DNA from: Plasmodium malariae | Lineage: Eukaryota > Apicomplexa > Aconoidasida > Haemosporida > Plasmodiidae | Assembly: GCF_900090045.1 (NCBI RefSeq) | Contig: NC_041782.1 | Span: 2,137,001 to 2,201,000, forward strand | Direction: 5' to 3' | Length of the DNA stretch: 64,000 bases | Notes under the pieces: generated by a model | The model's database searches: none | What the model saw: the letters and a program-made list of their open reading frames with translations, nothing else | What the model was told of the DNA's origin: nothing | Position numbers and translations under genes: made by a program | Shown here: piece by piece, positions 47,040-62,300 of the stretch | Layout: every line of letters begins with the position of its first letter | Position numbering within the stretch: position 1 is the stretch's first letter

Positions 47040-48743
47040 TTTTTTTAAGGATTTATCTGAATATATATAATATCAGAAATTTGATGAAAAAAAAAAATAA
47101 TTATGATAATAAGGGTTATTGCAACAATATATGTACCCGTGGTGCAAACAAGGAAGAGATGGTTAAAATTTTTAAACATATAACAAAACAATTTAATAAG
47201 TTTATCTTATAAACTTGGTATGGAAAACAATAATTCTGATGGTTGTTTATATTTTATTCATTGCCCATATGAATAAATAAGGAAATTTTTTGGTATGGGT
47301 TCGAATAATAAAAATAGTAATTAGAATTTCTTTATTCCTGAACTTATCAGCTTGATACGTCAACTTAACTTGGATGAAATACAACTAACACCTTATGAAT
47401 TATTGTTTGAGGGTGAATTTTCTGAATGGATAAAGTATAAAGTGTTGTATGTTTATTTTAAAAATTACAAGTATATCATAAGTAATAGCTATAATGAAGT
47501 TAATGCTGATATATGTAAAAATTATCTTCAGTATATCCATGATCTCTATAAAACTGAGGAGAGTGATTGTTACTGGTATGGATCATCCATATGCAAAAAT
47601 TATTTTTTGAAATGTTGTGATAAATTTAATCCAAGTAAACTATATCTACATTCGATTTTGAATATTATGAAGATTGTGATAACTTAAAAAAATTTGCGGA
47701 AACTAGAATTACTGACAAAAAATCAAACAATAAGAATTTAGCAAGAGAATTTTTTAATTAATATAATTTTACTAGTTTTCCTGGTTTGTTTAATGAAAAG
47801 CCTTCAGTTAATAGCAGATCCTTATGAAATGATATCAAACAATTTCCATGCAGTTTAGTTCAAGAACATGTCAATCCAAAGGATATTTTAACTGAAAATG
47901 GAAGTACACAGAAAGAGAATGATAGAATTTCTGTTTTAGAAGATAAGAAGCTTAAATCCAATGACAATTGAGCAAATGTTCCATCTGAATAGAATAGGAA
48001 CCAAGTGAGTGCTAGTAGTTCAGAAGAACAAAATGAAATGTCTTATACTGATAAACATACACGTGTTGAATTTAAACGGACATATGACAATATGGGATGC
48101 ATATGTTATCCATATAAGAAAGAAGGGGATGTCACATCAAGAATTTGCATATATATGAAAAAATTAGTTGAAGTTGGTATTTCTAGAAAAACAAAATATA
48201 CTGAGCTTTACGGAGTATCTAGTGGACACATATTGTCCGAAGAAGAATTAAAAGAATTATTTGAAAAACAAGGAAAAAAAAGTATCAGAGGAAGATAGAT
48301 CATCAGAACTTAAAGATGAAAGACGTTTTAATGTTGCAAAGAATAAAAAAACACTGTTTACTGATGTTAACAGTTCTAATGGAAAAACACTTCCTGGAAC
48401 AGATGAAGAATGTAATATATTAAAGAACACTTTTTTCTGTATTATCATAGTAGTTGCTATAGTAATGGAAATTATTTTTGTTTTTTCTGTTTTTTTTTTT
48501 TTTAGAGTATATAGAAAAATCCATTTTGTACTATAAATACATTATAAGTTACCATTTATAATACATTTTGCTTGAAATGTTCTAATAGCAAAATATTCAT
48601 ATTATATTTTATTTTACTTCTTTCATTTGTATATTGATTTATTTTTTTAGGATCATGCATATGTAAAATTAAAAAAAAGAAAAAAACCTTATAAAAGCAA
48701 TTTTCTTGAATTAAGAACATTAAGCATATTGGATGCTCCTTAA
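47040..48743 (+). pseudogene. pir pseudogene, multiply frameshifted
   Basis: A nearly full-length PIR can be followed through at least three frame changes. The pieces are NYDNKGYCNNIC and EEMVKIFKHITKQFNKFI (to 47212); NSDGCLYFIHCPYE, stop, IRKFFGMGSNN; the 47352-47687 frame with CKNYLQYIHDLYK and CCDKFNPSKL; then DFEYYEDCDNLKKFAETRI onward with several stops; an Asp/Glu/Ser-rich hinge; and a membrane segment (CIIIVVAIVMEIIFVF) at about 48435-48510. The last frame change is at an A8 run near 48275. After a GTATAT donor-like site, a Lys-rich tail (KIKKKKK, then NFLELRTLSIL, stop at 48741) looks like the intracellular third exon. It cannot be expressed as a full PIR protein. Confidence 0.65.
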
Positions 48744-48984
48744 GACCTATTTATATGGATTTGGATAAGAGGTGATTTATCTTATTATATAAATTAGTAT
48801 AAGTTTTATTTCTTTTATGTTTTACAGAATATCAACTTATTTAGATAAAGCATATTAAGATAAGTACTAAATTTGGTTAAATGAACATTTATATTCAATA
48901 GACATGATGAAAAAACAACAAAAAAAAGTGATAAAATTAAAATGTGTACTATTTTTTTCTGAATTTTTTATATTTATTTGATTG

Positions 48985-49034
<50 letters not shown>

Positions 49035-52000
49035 TAATTTTGGAATATTTTCATTTTAATTTTTCTTGTAATACTTTTTTTATTATTTAATTTTACTTTT
49101 CTTTAAGTGACTATAGTAATAACATACACTAATATAATAACTTAAATGTAAAAAAATAAGTCTTATTTTAAGTTTTAGTGATAATTTATGTTTCTTATAT
49201 ATTCAGAATAGTAAAAATATATTGGAAACATATTTATATTTTTATATTTTTTTTTTGAATATATTTATGAAATAGTGTAATTAGGTCATTTATGCTTCGT
49301 AAAAGGCTCTACGTAAGAGATATCTTATAGTTATATTTATTATAGACATAAGTCTAAATTTTTGAATTTATTAAACTCATTTAAAACGGGCAAACTGGAA
49401 TATAAATTAGAAAGCCTGTGCACAAGTAAAATTATAATCTTGGTACATCTTATAAAGTAAAAACTCTTAGATTAATACTATTTTATAAAAAAATAAAAAT
49501 ATTAAGTTATGATTAAAAGTTTTATTATCATTAATAAAAAAAGCTTTTCTGGAGTTTCCAATAAAATTTATACGTTCTTATTTTGCATTATTTTTTTTAG
49601 ATAAAATAATATTTCGTTTGGAGAACTATCCTTTTATGTATATAAAACAGAGTTTTTGGTTATTGTAAATACTTTATCACATAAAACAAGTATTGAAAAC
49701 ATAACGCATCTTTTAAGTTACACTTGATATAGGAATATTTTATTACTATAATGTATATGTATTATTAGTGTAATATCTTATACTTATAAGGGATAAAATC
49801 AATTAAAAAGAGTTTAACTATATACTTAATACCGTTTTTTGTATCAAGCAATAATCAACAGGGAAAAATAAATATGATACATAAAGATTAAACCCATTGT
49901 CGTTAAATATATATTACTTTTGTGCGTTGAGATAATTATAAATATAAAACTTTAATTGAAGTTCCATCAGAAATTATTATATAAAAATCATTTTATTATT
50001 TACGTATTCAATATTAAATAAAAAAAAATTCAAGTCTTATAGTTACAGAAAAATAAATATAAAATCAAAAAAAAAAAAAAAAATTCTTACGAATAAAAAT
50101 AAAATGAACCTTTAAAAGATACTGTAAAGAGATAATTAAGTATCAAAAAGTAGTGGCAAATAAAATTATGCTTTTCAGTGATATATATAAAAACTTTTAT
50201 AAATATAATTAACTGATATAGAAAAGTAATTTTACTTATCTAACTTATATATTACACATTTTCTTTATGTGTACTTTAAATGTAGTAACTAAATTCTATT
50301 ACTTTATTTTATTTACCAATTTTTTTACATTTTTTTTTTCTTTTATTATCTTTCATTAAATAATATATTATGTTTTAAAAAATGTATTTCTTATAAAAAA
50401 TGTTTATTAACTTTTTCAAAGTAGCATGGTCATCTACCTAGATAAATTAACCATTAGAATAAAAAATTATTTCTTTATATTTAATAATAATATCCATAGT
50501 TAATCATTTTATTAGTTAGATTAAAATTTATTAATAATGCAAGTGATATATTTTATGTTTGCAAACTATAGGATAAATGTTATGTCAAGTAATCCTATAC
50601 ATAATAAAAAAAATTTTAAATGGAGATAAGAGACTTTATTAATTTAGTTCGCATAAACGTTCAGTTTATATATTATTATTCCTTAATAAAATAATTTATA
50701 CTTATTAAGAACTCATTATCAATGTATGAACCATGGAATTATTAGAAAAACAAAATAAACAAAAAAAAAAATTATAGCATCACAGTATTACCATTAAGAG
50801 TTAAAAGTAATTTATAATTATTCCATAAAGTTCTTATAAATGTACATTTGTGTGTATTCCTTTGAATTTTTCTTTTCCGTTTTTAAGTTTTTGAGTTAAA
50901 GATAATGTACAAATACTAAATTAATAATAATATGTATGTTTTTCGTTTTGATACTTAAGTAAAAGTTTGTATATATAGACCATTATAATGTTATATTTAA
51001 TTTTATAGTAAGATTTTTTATTACAGTATGGTATATAGATGTAAATATTCATATTTTTAGAATTATATATAATTCTTATTATAATTATTAAAAAGATACA
51101 TTATTACATTATTAATATACATATGAATAATTTGTGAATGTTACATATATAAGATATATAAAGAATAATCATTTAAGCTTTTCATATAAGTTAATGAATT
51201 ATTTAAAAATATTTATAATAATCATGAATCTCCTTATTATTACTTATATTTATAATTAACTTTATTGTGAATATATTTTAATTATTTGAATTTTAATAGA
51301 TTTTTTTCTCATAAACAATATAGTAATTAGTAATTGCTGAAGTTAATTAATTATTTAATTTTGAAGTTATTTAAGAATTTATAACTAACAAATTATTAGA
51401 CTGATAAGCTAGAAAAATAAATTTATTTTTTTTATAATAACAATTGAAATAATATGATATAGTATAATATATACTACATTGTAAAACATAAACACATTGA
51501 ATCTTCATTTTAATTTTACATAAATACAAAATTAAAAATCAATAAACTAATAATATATTACTGTTTTTCTTTTTTCTTTTTTATTATATTAACATATCTT
51601 TTAAATATACGTATTTAGGTAAAAAAAAAAAAAATGTCTACGAATTGGAAAACTTTTTTTTAGAATTAAGGATATAAGTTAAGCTTAATTTGAAATTATA
51701 ATTTTCGGAAATTATGATACACAATATAAAATTAGTCATTATTTGCGTTTAAATATGTATAATTTCATACATTAGATAGCATGCTATACATTCTTGTTTT
51801 TAAATATATTATAGATTGTAAATGAATGCATATATTTATAAAGGAACTAATTCATTACCATAAATGTTGTAACACAAAAAGCTGTAAACAAAATTTGTTT
51901 TTCATTATATAATTACTATTATTATAATTATATTTTATTAAAAATAAGAAGTTTTTCTAATGAATAATGTTAATAAATCTATAATTATTAATGGGAAAAC

Positions 52001-55000
52001 ATACTTAAAGTTAATATTCCATCAATATATACAGCAGTACATAATATATATTCTATGTACTCTATATATTATATAGACTGAATATTTATACACACTAAGA
52101 TATTATATATCTTTTTTTATTTTGTATATATTCATAATAAAATGTTTTAATTGATGTATTATATTAAATAACTGAATTATATTTTTTTGAATATATGTGA
52201 AAAAATACAAATTTTACTATATTTATTAAAGTTGGATTTTTATAAATAACATTCAGATAAAAATTGTGCATGAAATTTTTAATGTTATATTTCTCTCTAG
52301 ATATTGTATATGCATTGTTGTTTTATAAATTTTGTTAATAATATACAAAGTAATAATAAAAAAGAATTTTTAACAGTATATATAGAATCTTTTATCATTA
52401 CAAGTATATCATATTATTATTAATATCTTGTTTACTGAATATATTAAAATATTGTATGTAGCATGCACCATTAGATTAAAATACTAATATTTATTAAATT
52501 TGCTGCGTTTATCCTTTCAACATGGATTATGACCCTGTTATTAGATTTCTAATTCATATAAGAGTTATAGAACTTATAAAGGATAATTATTGTATGTAAT
52601 TTTAAATGAAAATAATTTCTTTTATATTCTAGTTTTTATTTAAGAAAATGTGATAATTGAAATGAATACAGTTATAGATATATTTACGTTAATATACAAT
52701 TAATGTAATATTATATAGTTTTTCCAACATCCTATTAAATATTCATTATCAGATAATGTAAATGTTATGAAATTGTGATTATAAATATTATTAATTGAAC
52801 TTAAAAAACTGAAATAAAATAGTTATGGAATAAAGCAAGTAGTCATATTTCTTTTTTTTTTTTTTTTTTTTTTGTTTAATGAATATATTGTGGATAATTA
52901 GAGACTGTGAAGAAATAAATATAATGTTTATATTGAATTTGATTATATAAAAAAATAGAAGAACACATATAAACCATATATGTAGAAAATCTATTTAGAT
53001 TAAATGTTCATGAAATATGTATTTAGAAAATGCATATATAAATAAAGGAGGATAAAATATAGGTTAATGGAAATTCTGTGATAAATAGTAAAAATATTAA
53101 ATGTCTTGTGTAGTATACACAATTTTCTCATTAAGAAAAATTGTAAATTATGGATATATTGAATATAAAGTATACTCTCTATGCTTTTCTAAAATAATTT
53201 TAACTAAATTAATTCTTTAAACGAATGTGTTTTTACGGTTTTTGCATTTATACTTCAGTTATATATAATAAAATAATATTAATTTAATATAAATTTTAGT
53301 TTTTTTAAGAACGTATTTCAGAAAGAATTATTCCATTTATATTACGACTATATTCAAAAAATAAAAAAATGAACAACTAAAACAGAAAGGATTTTTTGTC
53401 ATTTCATGTTATATTATTGTATGTGTATATGTATGAAAATTCCTTTTACAAAAATTGAATATAATTTTTGCATATAACATAAAGTTATTTATTTTCTTAC
53501 AACATATTATGTGTACATGATTGAACTAAATATTTAAAAAGTTGATGTTCTTTTCCCAGTGTGATACTGGATTTTAATTTATTGTTGCAAGAAACGTTGT
53601 TTCTAATAAATAAATATGATAATCGAGTACAGTGTAAAACATTCTGTTTTTATGAAAACATATATATTTATTGATAAAATTAACAAAGATATAAATGTAC
53701 TTTTTCGTGAGAATTTTAAACAAAAAATGTGGAAAAGACAAAATAAATCTAAAACGAAGATTTTACTCATTTAATTTTAATTATATATATATAATATCAT
53801 AGTAAATAGTGGGCCTATAGGAATAGCTTACTGTTAACATGAGAGTTAAAATATTTGGAAACCCCATTTAACAATTTAAACTTATTTTTACATTATACAA
53901 AGAGTATATAAAAATAAATTACATTTTCAAAATACAATAATATATGGATTTTTTTAGAAAATAGAAAAAAAAAATTTTTTGGCAATTTCAAATGGTCTGA
54001 ATAATTAATTTAAGTTTACAATATTTAAAAAAATACAAGAAAATGTTTATAAACGCGGAAATTCCGATATTCATCGTAGAACATAAAATTATATATCAAT
54101 ATAAATTTTCGTATCAAATATGTTGTAAATTAAATCAAATAAAATAGTTTAAAATATATAATTATAAGGAATAATAAATAAATTGATAATTGTTAAATTA
54201 TAACAAAGAAAGTACTAATGATATAAATAAATACATACATTTTAACCAAATGAACAATGATGAAATAAAAGCATTCACATTTGTAGATATGTATAAATTT
54301 TTATAAAATCTGTACTAAAATATATTCTTACACGAAAAATGAACTTATAAAAGAAAATCTACGAACATAAACACATATTTCTGTATAAAGGCTATCCCCG
54401 AACAAGATAATATTAAGGAAAACAAGATATATCTTTTATGATATTTACCTTTACTAATAAATAATATTTATACTTTTGAAAGCCTTTTATGATATTATAA
54501 ATAAAAAGAACATATTCTCAAAATTATGCATATAAATGATTAATCGTTGGAATATACTAAAAATTATGTAATAGAAATAAATTAATTAGAAAGGAATTTA
54601 TTAGAACTTGAAAGTATTTATATGAATAATATTTCACCAATATTTCAAGTTTCCATCAATTTAAATTTTCACCATTAAGTGTAAAACTATAAATTTTAAT
54701 GTAAAAATGATTTAATAATAGAAAATATTACCAACTTACATATATATTTAATACTTTTTCGTATATGAATTGAAAAATCCGCAATGATAAGTATTTCTAT
54801 GTAAACAAATATTTAACATATCTATGGTTTTACATAAATATGTATTTTAAAAGAATTATTAAATTAATTATAAAATAATTATTTTATCCATTGATTATAA
54901 TATATATATATATATAAATATATATGTGGTTTTTTAGTAATATAAATGTAAAAATTATCATATATAACTATACTGTTATATTACCCTATGCTCTTCTGTT

Positions 55001-57630
55001 TGTCTTTTTTATGCAATTTATTATATCCCCAACATTTTGTACTTTTCGAAAAATTTTTGTTATTACTTTCTTAATAAATATATCAGAATATTGTAAAAAA
55101 TATTTAGTATTTATTAATTTATAATAGAAGGGTTAATATTAATAATTACTATCAATATTTCAGTTATATTAAATGTCTTATTAGCGATATGATAATATAA
55201 CTAATGTTATATTTTTATAATATTTATTATAAAATATATATTGTAGTAATATGTAAAAAAATTATATAAATACTATACTTCTTGTCATAATTAAGTATAA
55301 ATAATATAAGAAAGGTATTAAAGGAATTATAAATTCATGAAAATGGAGAATAATTATATCATGGATTATGCTATTAGTAAGATATTTAAGAATTTCAAAA
55401 TATTCATGAAGTATATTAATTGAAGAACAAAATTCATTACTAAATGTACTTAAATAAGTGATATAATGGAATGTTTAAATTATAAATACTTATGTGTAAT
55501 TTATTTTTCAATTGTAAATTAGATATATTTGTATGTTGGAGTATTTTATGAATAACTCCTACAATGGTAAATTGCTAAAAAATGAAGCAAAATAAATTCG
55601 GAAATAGGGCTTCAAAAAGTAAATATGACCTTTCTATTAATAGAAACATTTAATTCAAAATTATATTATCTTTGATAATTTAAAACATTTAAATATAAAA
55701 GATATTTTATTTTAATGAGAATCTTAATATTAAAAAAATATGTAGACATATTTTTTTCCAAAAATAACTGGATAAAAATGAAAAAAAAGAAAAAACTTCA
55801 AATTTTATTCTGTAAAATTACAAAAAATTAGAAATTATATTTATTAAAAAAAATAATATATAAAATAATATGAAATATATATATAAAAAAAAAAAAGAAA
55901 CATAATGATAATGAATAAAATGAGAATACTACATAAATATATAATAAAAATTATGATAATATATAAAATGAAACAATATATATATAAAAAATAAATTAAT
56001 AAAAATATATAACGTAAATTAAAATATATTTAAAACAAAATAAAAAAATAAAATTTATAAATATTATTATATATATATACACGCAATTGTTGCTTTTTAA
56101 TAAATTAAATATGAGAGAACATTTAGAAATAGTGAATAAACAATCATTATTCTTATTTTTTGCTATAGTTTTTTTTTTAACCCATATTCATTACGCATTA
56201 TATAATTATGTACTAATGCATATAATAACACAAATAAAGTATAGTAATATGATGGTTTATATTTCCTTATATTTTCACTTAATTGTTGGTTAATATGGTT
56301 ATACAATTAGAAAATAATTTTTGTTTACTATAAAATTCTGAAATGAACATTTTAAGTCATTTTATTATTATTTTCAACATAATTATTCTATGTTGCAATT
56401 ATTTCAAGAAAACAAAAAAAAATGTTGTTCGAATTAAGATTATAAACTAATGTTCAATTAGTGCACTATTATTTTTTTTTATGTTAATAAAAAATCCATA
56501 AAAAAAAATAACTACATGTAATTACCTTTTTAATGTTTTGTAAAGGTAGTTAATAAACTACGTGTAAAACTCTTGAATATTGTTACTGAAAAGTTCTCAT
56601 TATTTATATAATAAAATTCATTTATTCTCTGCAGTCTATATAATTTCCTGTCATTTGTTAATTGCTTTTTTTTTTTTTTTTTATATTTTAAATAAAAAAA
56701 TTTATATTTATTTATTTGCATATGTATAACAATAATATATTTTATAATTATGATTATGTTTTATAAATTATAATAGAGCTAGTTGATGCCAAAGATGCAA
56801 AAACAGTAAAAATATAAAAGATAAAATAGAAGATGAATATTTTTAGAGTAATTCAAGTCTCAAGATTTTTTAGGTCTTTTCATATTTCTGAGTTTAAAAA
56901 ATAAAGAAATGTTTGTTATTTAACCTCATAATTTACAAAATGTTTTGTCTTCTATTGTCTGTTCTTATTGCATTTATATATAAAGATTTATATTAAAACA
57001 ATTTAGTAGAATATTTTAATGAAAAATTCTTAAGTTTGGAGTTTGAAATATTATAAATATATAAATGATTAGTCAATATTTGTGGTTCATTTTAGGTCAA
57101 CATGAACATATATAGATCGATAAAACGAATTTTATGATGAGAATAAAAAAATATATCCATTTAAAATAAACAAGAAAATTCGTGTAATGACCAAAGTACA
57201 TGGAGCATACATATGCCATATATATTTTGAATGATGAAGAATAATATGATTAATAATGTAAATATTCTTTTTAAAAAAAACTTATTCTAGTTTAATTATA
57301 AATATACCCAAGCAAAATTTTGACAAAATTATATTTATTTTTTTTTTCTATTTTGATATATTACATATTTACTCATTTATTTCATCATTTTAAAACATCA
57401 CCTGTGTATAAAATTTTTTGAACTATAATTAATTATTGAATAATTTATGTTAACTGGTATATCTTATTAAGAATTATTTATGTATATTAAAAAATTAACG
57501 AGAAAAGTGAATCATTAAAAATAAATAGCATTATTTGTAGATGTATGAAAAATAAACACTTTCTTTCTAAAAAATATAATAAATGCATTATCAGGTTCAC
57601 AGTTGTCTAAATTAGTTGGAACCTCCGTAA
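48744..57630. other. Subtelomeric gene-poor region
   Basis: Nearly 9 kb of extremely AT-rich sequence has no supported gene. It includes an (AT)n tract at 48989-49031. Open frames at 54924-55124 and 56087-56293 are hydrophobic and T-rich with no recognisable features. Small coding-like snippets occur near 55337-55430 (MENNYIMDYAISKIFKN), 56770-56900 and 57125-57230, and may be further relics. Confidence 0.45.
48989..49031. repeat. (AT)n microsatellite
   Basis: About 21 consecutive AT units, directly downstream of the frameshifted pir relic. Confidence 0.85.
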
Positions 57631-59339
57631 ATGGTAGTTGCCCTATGAACTTCTAATTATTTCTTTATGGAATAGTATATTCATATATCTTTTATTTGAA
57701 TATTATATATTCTATGAAAAACTATGAAGCATTCTCTCTTAAAGATAAAGAATTATCATTTTAAATATTTTTTTTTCCTGTAATTTTAGGCTTCTATATT
57801 TGAAGGTTTACCCTCAGATAAATTTTATGCAAAGTTGAATGAAAATGTGTCTGAGCAAAATGCATAAGAATCTTATTACGATATTTTAAAAGAATATTCA
57901 GAAAAATACTCATGGATTTCTGATGTTTGTAAGAAACTTCAAAGAAACTTATCAATAATTGCAGAAGAAAATACAAAGAATGTCCCTTTCAGGAAGAAAC
58001 ATTGGTACGATGTAAATTTCTGGTTAGTAGAGCAGGTATATAAAAACTTACATTATAATAGAAATCATGGAGATTATAAGAATATTATTTCTACTTTTCT
58101 AGATGTGTGGAAAAAAATTATTCATGACAAATACCCTCAATATAATGATTCATTAGCTCCAGACGAAATATATGATATGGACATGATGACAGAAAATAAG
58201 TATCTATTTGATTATATGGAAAATTATGAGGACCTTAAACAAATTATTATTAACAATTCTCATAATATATGGGATAAACATTTTGACTACTTTAAAAAGA
58301 GGGTTGCATTATATTATAAGTGGAAAGGTTGGTTCACATTTAACAATGGTAAAAATAATAAATATTTTGATGATTTTAACAAATACGATATAAAAGATTA
58401 TTTTTTTAGCTTACCGTGGTATAAAAAAGTGACATATTATTTTCACCCATGTTATAATAAAATTATGGGAGCATTAGAAGAATTTAAAGAATCAACTATA
58501 GAGGTAAAAGCGGGAAAAGGATATATGCAAAATTCTGAAATTTTTATAGTAAAAAAAGCACCTGCAGTAAATCAGACGCAAAGAAATAAAGAACAAACAA
58601 AACTAATGGCAAAAGTTCAATTGGATTCTTCAAAAAATGAAATAAAATCAGAACAGATTCAAAATATATTAGAACAAAATAGAAGTGTTACAGTAGAATC
58701 TCCACGTTCTACAGTACAATCTACCAGTTCTACAATAGAGACCTCAAGTTCACCGGGAAAATCTATAAGTTCAGAGGGACCGACTAAAACACCAGAGGTA
58801 ATATTTAAATCTCCAGAGATAACAACTACAACCTTCGAGGGACAAGATATAAACCTCACGGGACAATCTACAAGTTCCACAATAAATTCAGCCATTTTAC
58901 TAAATAATGTAGAAGGTTTAGATATCATTCCATTATCCGACACATATACAATAAGTCCATTTACATCATTCATTAATAAACCGTATATTATTGTAGCTGT
59001 ATTTTTATTTATTTTTATTCTTAGCTTTATTTGGTATAAGGTATATAAAAATTCTATTTAAAAATATGAACATTTTACATTTTTATTAATAATTTATTTT
59101 CATTAAAATTTTATATTTATAAAAAATGTTATTTATGTTCTATAAATTGAATTATTTTTTGTTAGTATAATGTGGGAGGACAATTAATGTCACTTTATCA
59201 CAAAAGAAAAAAGAAAGAACATAGGAAGTATATTCATTATAAAGAGTTGGCGCTACTAAATCAGAGCTCTCAATCCTTTTATAGTGACTCTCATAGGGAT
59301 ATATATATGTTAACATATCATGGATGTTTAAGGAGTTGA
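57631..59339 (+). pseudogene. pir: pir-family variant antigen gene, three exons, one in-frame stop
   Basis: Proposed exons are 57631-57633 (the ATG alone, donor GTAGTT), 57790-59040 and 59166-59339, all in phase 0. Exon 2 opens ASIFEGLPSDKFYAKLNENV, a PIR-type start, followed by CKKLQRNLSII and HWYDVNFWLVEQVYKNL. It continues with a Trp/Tyr-rich globular part, a Ser/Thr/Glu/Pro-rich stalk and one membrane segment (PYIIVAVFLFIFILSFIWYK). Exon 3 follows a clean AAG|GTATAT..TTGTTAG junction and encodes a basic cytoplasmic tail (SLYHKRKKKEHRK) ending YHGCLRS. The total is about 475 codons, a normal PIR length. The single visible lesion is TAA at 57865-57867, codon 27. The long ATG frame 58105-59061 downstream of it is a fragment of the same gene. 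The stop could be real, an assembly error, or bypassed by restart. PIRs are exported variant antigens. Confidence 0.75.
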
Positions 59340-62300
59340 AACTGAAATAATACACAGAATCATATGACTAATCTGTATCAGTATTAAATTATAGAATTAT
59401 TATATTGTAGCTGTATTTTTATTTCTAAATTAAAAAAGAAGTTATTGAATACAAAGAGTAGAATATTTGTGTAAAAATAATATAAATTCAGTAATGTAAA
59501 CTTGTTGATATATTAAACTAATAAATATATAATACTATGTCTCCATTTAAAAAGAGAAAATTAAAAATAGACATTTTTTTAGTAATGTGCTTTATAAGAA
59601 TGAATTAGAGATGATAATTCATAGAATATTAAAAGTGTTATGAACCCTAAATTAATTCCCAGATATTATAAAATTATATTAGTTAATGAGATAATTTAAA
59701 AAATATGAAGTTTCATGTTTGTATTGACGGAAACATAATATAAATATATAAAGGAAATTATTTTAAAATAACGGTTTTGTTGGAATATAATTTATTTGTC
59801 TGAAATTATTAAAAATTTATTTATAATGAATTTATAATATTATTAATTTACGGTAAATAGCAAAATAACAAACATTTGCAGAAGTTGATAATAATTCTTA
59901 GGTAGTCTTTAATGAAACAGTTAAAACAGTAATAGTAAGGGTAAACAGATTCTCGTATAATTACTTCCTTTATTTTTAATGATAAAATTGACACATGGAC
60001 AACATAAAAAAAAGGCATAATATTACAAAATTAAAACAATCATTTGAAAATTATAAATCATTAAAGGTAAGATGCGTACAAAAATAAATAGAAAAAGTTT
60101 GTAAATAATTTATATGTCTAATATATATGGAATAGATTAAAAAAGCACTTATAGAATGAAAAAAATCCTATCTTCGTGAGTATAATAAAAATTAACATTA
60201 TTATTGTTGTGATTTTTATCATATAATCAAAACATATATATTTAAATTATTAAAAATATATGAAATAAAAAAGTAAGATATATATATATCGCAAAAATAA
60301 AATGTGTAATGAAAAGGATAGATGTTTTATCAGTTTATTGATATAAAATAAAATAGGAATTGTTTTTAATGCTTTAAAACGTTGAGGATAAAATATACTA
60401 GAATATACTGAGAATAACGTAAAAGCGGAAACTACGGGTGAAGTAAATTATATTTTAAACTATTACTTATAAGAAGCATTATATTTAAATATAGCTAAAT
60501 GAATGTACTTATACGAATTTGAACATTAAAGAGTAACAATAAAAAAATTTTATTTACAAAATTTTTATTTTATATGGTCCCATTTTATGTTTTTAAATTT
60601 ATTACAAATATACTTTATTGGTTCTTAACAAATATTTTGTTTTTGTAATATATTTTCTGTTAAGCAAAAAATTTTTCTTTGTTCTAAAAAAAAAAACGCT
60701 TTACTAAGTTAATATGAACTAGTTAGAAGATTTGTTTTAATTATATATGTTATATAGGTTATATTTTATTATTTGTTTTTTGATATTTTTCAAATCATGA
60801 ATTTTATATAATTTATTAATGTGACTAAATTATATATAAATTAAAAAAAAAAATACATGAATATTAAATTACAAGAGTTAAATAGTTATTTTCAAGACTA
60901 ATTAAAAACCTTGGTCATCTATTTTAAATAACGTACGATAAATTATCTGTTTGTTATTTTTTTAAACAAATAAAAGTGCATATTTGATTGTTATATTTTT
61001 CCGTTTAGATAAATAATTCGCATAAATTATCCTTTAAAATTGCAAGAGTTTTAATACAAAGAATATTTGTATAAAAGTATAACTAATATGATAGTACTAA
61101 TATTACATATTTAATAATTGGAATTATCATTGTATGATAAATTAATATTCTTCGTGTTAATCTTTTCTCTACGTTTTTCTAATATATATTTATAGAACAT
61201 CTATAAGAGGGTATATTTTTTGTGGTATATTAATAATTATTATTATTATCATATCCATTTAAGGTTCTTCTAGAAAAAAAAAAAAATCCATGAGATTATT
61301 GTATCAATAGAACTTTTTAAATTTACATATATATTTTTTTCGATATTTTTTATTTTTTCAATGAATGTAGGCTTTTTAGCATTGTTTTAATGAAAAGAAT
61401 TAATATTTTAAGTATCTGATATAAAATGCACCGTTGATTTTTTTTCTATAAGAAAATTTAACTCAAAAAACAATTCTCATTATTGAAAGAAAGTGCATTA
61501 ACAAAATTATAAATAAATATGTGTTAGAATACGTGAACCTGGAAGTTTTCATTGTTTTCCCGTGGTTAAACTAATTAGCTGCTTATATGGAATTATTTAC
61601 ATGCCTATTTACTGTTTTATTAATATTTATATTAGTTACTTTTTTAAAAGTAAGTGGATTACTTAGTAACATATTTGTTCTCATAACGATAATCCGGATT
61701 CACTAGTTGAATGATAAAATTTTGAGGAACTTATAAAATTGACTTGTCTTATGTTATCATGATTTTCTTTTTCTTTTCTTTTTATGTTCTTATAACGTTT
61801 TATATACAGTAAATGGATATATCTTCAATAAACGAATAAAAATTGTTTACAATATTTTTATAACATACTGATTAACCAACAATGATATTATTATTAGTTC
61901 TATGAATTAAATACTTCATTATTTTTACCAAACATTTTCTCTTTTGCTTCACTATTAATATATATAATAGAACTTGAAACAGATCCTCCATATTATTTAT
62001 TGTTACATTCTTCAAATTTTACTTAGAATACAAATATATCTCATACTATATACAGTATTACGTTTCATAATTTATAATATCCTTTTATATTAAAAGGTTA
62101 TAATATTAAATATTTATATTGTGAAAATTAATAAAATAAAAATATCTTTAAGTTGCATTGAACAACACAAGTTAACAAAATATAATCGTAAAATACATCC
62201 TGAGAATTCTAGAAAAAGGCAATAGTATTCATAAAAAAATTGTTCTCTTATATTTTTGTACATATGAATTATCACATTTTATTATCAATTATAAATATTT

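Noticed and set aside
54924..56293. Hydrophobic open frames (54924-55124, 56087-56293) as possible small membrane proteins
   Set aside because: T-rich low complexity, no signal/PEXEL arrangement, no splice partner found, and frames of this size are expected by chance in such DNA.
58659..58973. Minus-strand frame of 104 codons
   Set aside because: It lies opposite the Ser/Thr/Glu-rich stalk of the pir gene and is its antisense shadow.
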